NCBI GenBank assembly: GCA_028698615.1
Contig: JAQVWF010000003.1
Location: 1-58,654, forward strand
Reading direction: 5' to 3'
Length of the DNA: 58,654 nt
DNA from: Syntrophorhabdaceae bacterium
GTDB taxonomy: Bacteria > Desulfobacterota > Syntrophorhabdia > Syntrophorhabdales > Syntrophorhabdaceae
The translations under genes were made by a program, and so were the position numbers. Position 1 is the stretch's first letter; each line of letters begins with the position of its first letter. The notes beneath the pieces were generated by a model. It was not told the DNA's origin. It saw only the letters and a list, made by a program, of their open reading frames with translations, and made no database searches. Positions 53,387-58,654 of this stretch are shown piece after piece.

Positions 53387-53430
53387 AGTATAGATATTGT
53401 GTTGACATGTGTCAACGGGTTTCTTATATT
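53387..53430. promoter_or_regulatory. Back-to-back promoters sharing a palindromic -35 region
   Basis: GTTGACA-TG-TGTCAAC (53401-53416) is a 7+2+7 palindrome. The plus-strand -35 TTGACA (53402-53407) is followed after 17 bp by TATATT (53425-53430) for nifU; the minus-strand -35 TTGACA (53410-53415) is followed after 17 bp by TATACT (53387-53392) for the Rrf2 gene. Both are near-consensus. A repressor on the palindrome would block both. Confidence 0.72.
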
Positions 53431-53560
53431 GCTACAGTCCTCAGGGAAAGATACGCTGCTACCTTTGATAGTGAGCGACAATAAGGTAGAATACAGTTAT
53501 ATACCGGGTGCCGGAGGAATCGCCGCCACCTTCATGACAGATCAAGGAAAGGAGCTTATC

Positions 53561-54397
53561 ATGTGGGAATATACGGATAAGGTGAGGGAACATTTTCTTA
53601 ACCCCAGAAACGCCGGTGAGATCGAGAATCCCGATGGCGTTGCAGAGGTAGGCTCCATTGCCTGCGGCGACGCTCTCAAGCTTACCTTCAAACTTGACGA
53701 GAACAAGCGCATCGCCGATGCAAAGTTCAAGACCTTCGGTTGCGCAAGCGCCATCGCCTCGGCCTCGGCACTGACGGAAATGCTTAAAGGAAAGAGTGTC
53801 GAAGAGGCGATGAAGATAACGAATCAGGATATCGCCGACTACCTGGGCGGGCTTCCCCCCGAGAAAATGCACTGCTCCGTGCTCGGCCAGGAGGCCCTCG
53901 AAAAGGCCATCGAGAACTACCGGGGCGTCTCTCACAAGAAACCGGACGAGGAGATCGTCTGTGTATGCTTCGGAGTCACCGACGGCGAGATAGAACGGGC
54001 CGTCAGGCAGAACCACCTCACCACCGTTGAAGACGTCACGAACTTCACAAAGGCCGGGGGCGGCTGTGGTAATTGTCATGAAAAGATCCAGGCCATCATC
54101 GACCGTGTTTACGCGACACAGAAACTCGAGCAAGGCCCCGTGGAGAGACCGAAGCTCTCCAACATCCAGAAGATCCGCATGATCGAAGAGACGATCGAAC
54201 GGGAGATACGGCCCTCCCTCAAGCACGACGGCGGTGATATCGAACTCGTCGACGTGGTAGGTAACAGGGTGCTTGTCGCAATGCGCGGCGCCTGCGCCAC
54301 CTGCCAGGCATCCCAGGCCACCATGAAGGGGTTCGTGGAGTGGAAGCTCAAGGAATTTGTCTCACCGGAACTTGTTGTCGAGGAGGTGGCATCATGA
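53561..54397 (+). CDS. nifU: NifU-type Fe-S scaffold protein
   Basis: 278 aa from ATG 53561 (AAAGGAG upstream). Three parts: IscU-like N-terminus with Cys in SIACGDAL, FGCASAI and MHCSVLG; BFD-like [2Fe-2S] module with CVCFGVTDGEIE and GGGCGNCHEKI; C-terminal Nfu domain with MRGACATCQAS. Scaffold for [Fe-S] assembly with NifS, the next gene (4-bp overlap). In a non-diazotroph this is general Fe-S supply. Confidence 0.95.
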   Translation: MWEYTDKVREHFLNPRNAGEIENPDGVAEVGSIACGDALKLTFKLDENKRIADAKFKTFGCASAIASASALTEMLKGKSVEEAMKITNQDIADYLGGLPPEKMHCSVLGQEALEKAIENYRGVSHKKPDEEIVCVCFGVTDGEIERAVRQNHLTTVEDVTNFTKAGGGCGNCHEKIQAIIDRVYATQKLEQGPVERPKLSNIQKIRMIEETIEREIRPSLKHDGGDIELVDVVGNRVLVAMRGACATCQASQATMKGFVEWKLKEFVSPELVVEEVAS

Positions 54398-55575
54398 AAA
54401 CGGTCTATCTTGACAATAACGCTACGACCATGGTGGCCCGCGAAGTCCTCGACGAGATGCTTCCCTATTTTCACGATTATTACGGGAACCCGTCGAGCAT
54501 GCACTCCTTCGGCGGGCAGGTGGCACGCAAGCTCGCCGATGCCCGCCAGAAGATCGCATCGCTCCTCGGGGCCGACCCGGAGGAGATCATCTTCACAAGC
54601 TGCGGCACCGAAAGCGACAACACGGCCATAACGTCGGCCCTTTCGAACAGTCCCGGAAAAAACCACATCATCACGAGCAGGGTTGAACACCCCGCCGTGA
54701 AGGTGCCCTGCGAGCACCTTGCGCAAAAAGGATACCGCGTGACCACGCTCTCCGTGGACACGGAAGGCAGGCTTGACATGGACGAATACGAGGCAAGCCT
54801 GACCCCGGACACGGCGCTCGTGAGCATCATGTGGGCCAACAACGAAACGGGCGTCATCTTCCCCGTGGAAAAGGCCGCCCGCCTTGCCCGTGAGCGGGGA
54901 ATTCCTTTTCACACCGATGCGGTTCAGGCCGTGGGGAAGATACCCATCAATATGAAAGGCAACTCCATCGACATGCTCTCCCTTTCGGGGCATAAGCTGC
55001 ACGCGCCGAAGGGCATCGGAATACTTTACGTCCGTAAAGGAACCCGTTTCTCCCCCTTCCTCATCGGCGGCCACCAGGAAAAGGGCCGCCGCGGGGGCAC
55101 GGAAAACGTCCCGAGTATAATCGCCCTTGGCAAGGCCTGTGAATTGGCCGGCGAAAATATGCAAAAGGAAAACACTTATGTCAGGTCGCTGCGCGACAGG
55201 CTGGAGACAGAACTGCTCAAGGCCATCCCCAACAGCAAGGTGAACGGCACCAGCGATGACCGCCTCCCCAACACGACAAACATCAGCTTTGAGTTCATCG
55301 AAGGCGAGAGCATCCTTCTGCTCATGGACCAGTTCGGCATATGCGCCTCATCGGGTTCCGCCTGTACATCCGGTTCATTGCAGCCGTCCCATGTCCTGAG
55401 GGCCATGGGCGTTCCTTACACGATGGCTCACGGATCCGTCCGGTTCAGTCTCAGCGTCTACAACACTGCGGAAGATGTCGACCTCGTAATCAGGGAACTG
55501 CCGCCCATCATTGAGAAGCTCAGGGTGCTTTCACCGTACTGGACGGCACAACAGGGCGCTTGCGCCACCACGTGA
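54394..55575 (+). CDS. nifS: Cysteine desulfurase, NifS/IscS type
   Basis: 393 aa. MKTVYLDNNATTMVAREVLDEM start, TSCGTESDNTAI, HTDAVQAVGKIP, SLSGHKLHAPKGIG with the PLP Lys near 205, and CASSGSACTSGS with the persulfide Cys near 328 in a type I loop. Supplies sulfur to NifU. The Cys loop sequence GSACTSG is type I. Starts 4 bp before the end of nifU. Confidence 0.96.
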   Translation: MKTVYLDNNATTMVAREVLDEMLPYFHDYYGNPSSMHSFGGQVARKLADARQKIASLLGADPEEIIFTSCGTESDNTAITSALSNSPGKNHIITSRVEHPAVKVPCEHLAQKGYRVTTLSVDTEGRLDMDEYEASLTPDTALVSIMWANNETGVIFPVEKAARLARERGIPFHTDAVQAVGKIPINMKGNSIDMLSLSGHKLHAPKGIGILYVRKGTRFSPFLIGGHQEKGRRGGTENVPSIIALGKACELAGENMQKENTYVRSLRDRLETELLKAIPNSKVNGTSDDRLPNTTNISFEFIEGESILLLMDQFGICASSGSACTSGSLQPSHVLRAMGVPYTMAHGSVRFSLSVYNTAEDVDLVIRELPPIIEKLRVLSPYWTAQQGACATT

Positions 55576-55587
55576 GGAGATGGGAAG

Positions 55588-56541
55588 ATGAGTGAAGAAC
55601 GGAACGCAAAGGACCGGTGCAGGGAAGACATCGCCGCCGCACATGATCTGCGGGCGCGCATCCCTTCCCTTGTCGCCCGGGTGGTCTCACAGTACGACAA
55701 GGACGGCCGGTTCCACCATATCGGCCCGGAGCCGATACCCTCTCGCAAGGGGATAATCGATATCATATACAAGACCGTCCCCATCCTCTTTCCGGGGTTC
55801 TTCTCCGGAAGACGTCTCGATGACATAAATGCGCAGTACTACCTGGGCGAAGAGATAACCGAACTCTTCGAGATGCTCGCGATACAGATACAGCACGCCA
55901 TACGTCACGACTGCATCCGCTTCAACCGGCCTTGTATCCGCTGCGAGGAACGAAGCCAGGAGATCTCGCTGAAATTCATCGAAGAGATCCCGCAACTTCA
56001 GGAAACGCTCTCAAAAGACGTGCGCGCCGCCTTCGAAGGCGATCCAGCCTCCCGCCATTTTGACGAGATCATCTTTTGCTATCCGGGACTTTTAGCCGTG
56101 GCCGTTTACCGTGTAGCCCACTGGCTGCACACGCATGAGGTCCCGCTTGTTCCCCGGATCATGACGGAATACGCTCACAGCCGCACGGGTATCGACATCC
56201 ACCCGGGCGTTGTCATCGGCGAGAGCTTCTTCATCGACCATGGCACCGGCGTCGTCATAGGGGAAACAACGGTCATCGGAGACAGGGTCCGCCTCTACCA
56301 GGGCGTTACCCTGGGAGCGCTTTCGCTCAGCAAGGATGAATGCCCCGTCCTCAGAGACAAGAAACGCCATCCCACGATCGAGGACGACGTGATCATCTAT
56401 GCCAACGCAACCATCCTGGGCGGCAAGACGGTCATCGGCGCCCGCTCGACCATCGGCGGCAACGTGTGGCTCACCGAATCCGTTCCCCCCGACACGTCGG
56501 TATTCCTAAAAAAACCCGAACTGGTGATGAAGAACAAGTAA
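55588..56541 (+). CDS. cysE: Serine O-acetyltransferase
   Basis: 317 aa. C-terminal left-handed beta-helix with hexapeptide repeats: GIDIHPGVVIGESFFIDHGTGVVIGETTVIGDRVRLYQGVTLG and KRHPTIEDDVIIYANATILGG. The N-terminal ~180 residues are a longer than usual helical region with DEIIFCYPGLLAVAVYRVAHWLH. Makes O-acetylserine for the cysteine synthase at 57431. With nifU-nifS upstream (13-bp gap) the unit couples cysteine supply to cluster assembly. Confidence 0.92.
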   Translation: MSEERNAKDRCREDIAAAHDLRARIPSLVARVVSQYDKDGRFHHIGPEPIPSRKGIIDIIYKTVPILFPGFFSGRRLDDINAQYYLGEEITELFEMLAIQIQHAIRHDCIRFNRPCIRCEERSQEISLKFIEEIPQLQETLSKDVRAAFEGDPASRHFDEIIFCYPGLLAVAVYRVAHWLHTHEVPLVPRIMTEYAHSRTGIDIHPGVVIGESFFIDHGTGVVIGETTVIGDRVRLYQGVTLGALSLSKDECPVLRDKKRHPTIEDDVIIYANATILGGKTVIGARSTIGGNVWLTESVPPDTSVFLKKPELVMKNK

Positions 56542-56566
56542 AGACGGTTTCACGTTTCAGATAATT

Positions 56567-57376
56567 CTATCCTTCATTCATACTGCCCGTCCTGTACCCG
56601 TGAAGATCAAGAGCGATATATGTGAATCCGATGCGCATCAATTCCGCCGCTATTCGGTCTCTGTGTTCGAGAATTACGGGGAAATCTCTTTCTTCGGCTT
56701 CAATGCGGGCGGTATTGCCATGGTGCCTTACGCGCACCTGGGATACACCAAGGGCCTTTATGAATGCTTCCGACAGTTCTATATCTTCAAGCCTCCTGGC
56801 CGTTATGGCCGTCCCGTACGGGATTCTTGACGACAGGCATGCCTGGGCGGGCTTGTCGTGCGTCCTGAGTCCCAGTTCCCTGGAAAGCAGCCTGATCTCC
56901 TCCTTCGTCAGAGCGGCTTCGAGAAGCGGACTTTTCACTTCAAGCTCCACGCATGCCCTTCTGCCGGGCCGGAAATCCTTAAGGTCGTCCACGTTGGAGC
57001 CCTCGAGGATCAAGAGATACCCTTCCCGTCCGGCGATGTCCCGGACGGCCTTGAAAAGACGGGTCTTGCAGTAATAACAACGGTCGCGCGTGTTGGCGAG
57101 GAAGTCTTCGTCCTCCATCTCCGTGGAGTCGAACATGACCATGCGCGCGCCCAGGTCGGCGGCCAGTTCCTGCGCCTCCTGCCTTTCCGCGCGGGGATAT
57201 GACGGCGAGACAGCGGTCACGGCAAGCACGTTCTCGCTTCCCAGCACATCGATGCTCACCCTGAGGAGAAAGGTGCTGTCCACACCGCCCGAGAACGTGA
57301 CGGCAACCTTCTCCATGGACCTGACGGATCCTCTCAGGTCTTCGTATTTCCGCTGAAGTTCATCTGTTATCTGCAT
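56567..57376 (-). CDS. larE: LarE-type sulfur transferase, three-Cys variant
   Basis: 269 aa PP-loop ATPase. VAVTFSGGVDSTFLL near 25 is the PP-loop, followed by DRCYYCKTRLF near 97-107 and QACLSSRIPYG near 178. LarE transfers sulfur to the nickel-pincer nucleotide of lactate racemase-type enzymes. The lactobacillus enzyme sacrifices one Cys; here the extra CxxC plus the conserved Cys make three ligands, as in LarE proteins carrying a [4Fe-4S] cluster. LarB and LarC are not in the window, so the target enzyme is unknown. It lies next to the cysK gene, 54 bp from its stop. Confidence 0.9.
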   Translation of the reverse strand: MQITDELQRKYEDLRGSVRSMEKVAVTFSGGVDSTFLLRVSIDVLGSENVLAVTAVSPSYPRAERQEAQELAADLGARMVMFDSTEMEDEDFLANTRDRCYYCKTRLFKAVRDIAGREGYLLILEGSNVDDLKDFRPGRRACVELEVKSPLLEAALTKEEIRLLSRELGLRTHDKPAQACLSSRIPYGTAITARRLEDIELSEAFIKALGVSQVRVRHHGNTARIEAEERDFPVILEHRDRIAAELMRIGFTYIALDLHGYRTGSMNEG

Positions 57377-57430
57377 GCCGTCGCCTCTATCTCCACCGGG
57401 GCGCCGCGTGGAAGAGCACCTACCGCCCCT

Positions 57431-58426
57431 TTAGATCGGGACATCCGAGGCACCGGCCGATTCGATGCCGCCAAGGAGCCCTTCAAAGAGCACCGTCGAA
57501 AGGTAACGTTCGCCTGCATCGGGCAGTACGACGACGATCGTCATCCCGGCGCTTGCCGGCTCTCTGGCCAGTCTCACGGCAACGTGTGTTGCGGCCCCGC
57601 AGGATATGCCGCTTAAGATCCCCTCTTCCCGGGCAAGGCGCCTCGCCATTTCAATGGCCTCATCATCGCTGACCGTCTCTATGCGGTCGACAAGGGAAAG
57701 ATCGAGGACCTTCGGAACGAAGCCGGCGCCGATCCCCTGTATCTTGTGGGGCCCGGGCTTCAATTCCTGGCCCGCTTTCGCCTGGGTAAGGATGGGGGAG
57801 TGGATGGGCTCTACGGCAACGGAGACTATCTTCTTCCCTTTCGTGAGTTTGAAATACCTGGATATCCCCGTGATCGTGCCGCCCGTCCCGACACCGGAAA
57901 CAAGGATGTCCATTTTCCCGTCTGTGTCGTTCCAGAGCTCAACGGCTGTCGTCGCCTCATGGATCGCGGGATTGGCCGGGTTCTCGAACTGCTGGGGAAG
58001 GAAATACCGCGATGTATCGCTGCCGGCGACCTCTTCGGCCCTGGCCACGGCCCCCTTCATCCCTTTGGCCCCTTCCGTGAGGATGATGTTGGCCCCGAGG
58101 GCCTTGAGCACCTTTCGCCTCTCTGTGGACATCGTCTCCGGCATGGTAAGGGTCAGTTTGTATCCCCTGGCGGCGGCGACAAAAGCGAGGGCGATACCGG
58201 TGTTGCCCGACGTGGGCTCGATGATCTCCATACCTGGTTTCAGTCTGCCCGTCTTTTCCGCATCCCACACCATTGCGGCTCCAATCCGGCACTTCACCGA
58301 GTAGGCGGGGTTACGGCCTTCGACCTTCGCCAGCACCGTCGCCTTCGCGCCCGCCGTCACCTTATTGAGACGGACCAGCGGCGTTCTTCCTATCGAAAAA
58401 GAGTTATCCTCAAATACCGTTGCCAT
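57431..58426 (-). CDS. cysK: Cysteine synthase A
   Basis: 331 aa from ATG 58426 (AAGGAGG upstream). [31 protein letters not shown] (PLP Lys), [19 protein letters not shown] near 80, [14 protein letters not shown] near 185 and [15 protein letters not shown] near 270. Condenses O-acetylserine with sulfide. With cysE and the Rrf2 regulator it forms a local cysteine/Fe-S group; it is probably transcribed from the promoter at 58490-58519 together with larE. Confidence 0.96.
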   Translation of the reverse strand: MATVFEDNSFSIGRTPLVRLNKVTAGAKATVLAKVEGRNPAYSVKCRIGAAMVWDAEKTGRLKPGMEIIEPTSGNTGIALAFVAAARGYKLTLTMPETMSTERRKVLKALGANIILTEGAKGMKGAVARAEEVAGSDTSRYFLPQQFENPANPAIHEATTAVELWNDTDGKMDILVSGVGTGGTITGISRYFKLTKGKKIVSVAVEPIHSPILTQAKAGQELKPGPHKIQGIGAGFVPKVLDLSLVDRIETVSDDEAIEMARRLAREEGILSGISCGAATHVAVRLAREPASAGMTIVVVLPDAGERYLSTVLFEGLLGGIESAGASDVPI

Positions 58427-58489
58427 CGGTGGCCTCCTTTTTGGTCCCCCCGGGTCTGCGTTCCAACTCCCCGCCGAAGAGACAGGATT

Positions 58490-58519
58490 CGTATAAAACA
58501 ACCCTTTCGCGCTGTCAAC
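58490..58519 (-). promoter_or_regulatory. Predicted promoter of cysK
   Basis: Minus strand: TTGACA (58514-58519), then TATACG (58490-58495) at 18 bp, or TTATAC at 17 bp. Leader of about 60 nt to the ATG, containing a GC-rich stretch (ACCCGGGGGGACC). No gene is seen between here and the window end. Confidence 0.55.
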
Positions 58520-58654
58520 AGGATACATTCACTGGCTTCATCAGAGCAACGGCGTTCAGCGATCAGATGGGATTGGCTGCGCTTGCCCGGGATCGAGGCA
58601 TCAGCAATGTATGCGCGATTTCGCAACTATACGATTCATGGGGCGCGTCACATA

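Overview
The window looks like chromosomal DNA of an anaerobic, Deltaproteobacteria-like bacterium, GC-rich (about 58-60% by eye). It has aromatic-acid catabolism genes, c-di-GMP signalling, the siroheme-based heme route (AhbB-like), DapL-type lysine synthesis and many two-component/PAS proteins. A syntrophic or sulfate-reducing aromatic degrader of the Syntrophorhabdus type is my best guess; this is inference from gene content, not from a marker gene.

Layout. 1-7.4 kb is an accessory, lower-GC segment: a large PLD-helicase-DUF3427 protein (defence-like) with a tiny ORF in front of it, a BrnT toxin with its antitoxin, a membrane sensor, and several degenerate dispersed repeats. 8.0-22.0 kb is the centrepiece: twelve tightly packed minus-strand genes (ubiD-like decarboxylase/carboxylase, acyl-CoA ligase, two UPF0261/Tm-1-like proteins, a three-subunit molybdenum hydroxylase, a tandem alpha/beta-barrel 24-kDa protein, two proteins matching the 70- and 40-kDa components of phenylphosphate synthase, an LpdD-like protein and UbiX). 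They start at a promoter with tandem LysR-type half-sites, and a divergent LysR gene sits at 22.3 kb. The set reads as an ATP-driven pathway for a phenolic compound: phosphorylate, carboxylate with prenylated FMN, activate with CoA, then reduce or hydroxylate.

23-34 kb holds mixed genes: an Old Yellow Enzyme-type reductase, a SemiSWEET, a coupled phosphatase/ADP-ribosylglycohydrolase pair, an alpha/beta hydrolase with a Cys nucleophile, a Pif1-like helicase with a WYL-like tail, a hybrid histidine kinase and a PilZ protein. 34-37.5 kb contains small hypotheticals, a HipBA toxin-antitoxin pair, tRNA-Arg(TCT), and a 30-codon ribosomal-protein-like gene (bS22/AURKAIP1-COX24 type).

37.4-58.6 kb is largely core metabolism: nfo, a phosphofructokinase, a GAF-HD-GYP protein, alr, hemL with an AhbB-type siroheme decarboxylase, dapL, a PAS-GGDEF cyclase, tldD, a 2-hydroxyacyl-CoA dehydratase-like protein, an NTPase-CYTH fusion, thiESGH, and a sulfur/iron block (Rrf2 regulator divergent from nifU-nifS-cysE, then larE and cysK). 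The Rrf2/nifU intergenic region carries two back-to-back promoters whose -35 boxes form one palindrome.
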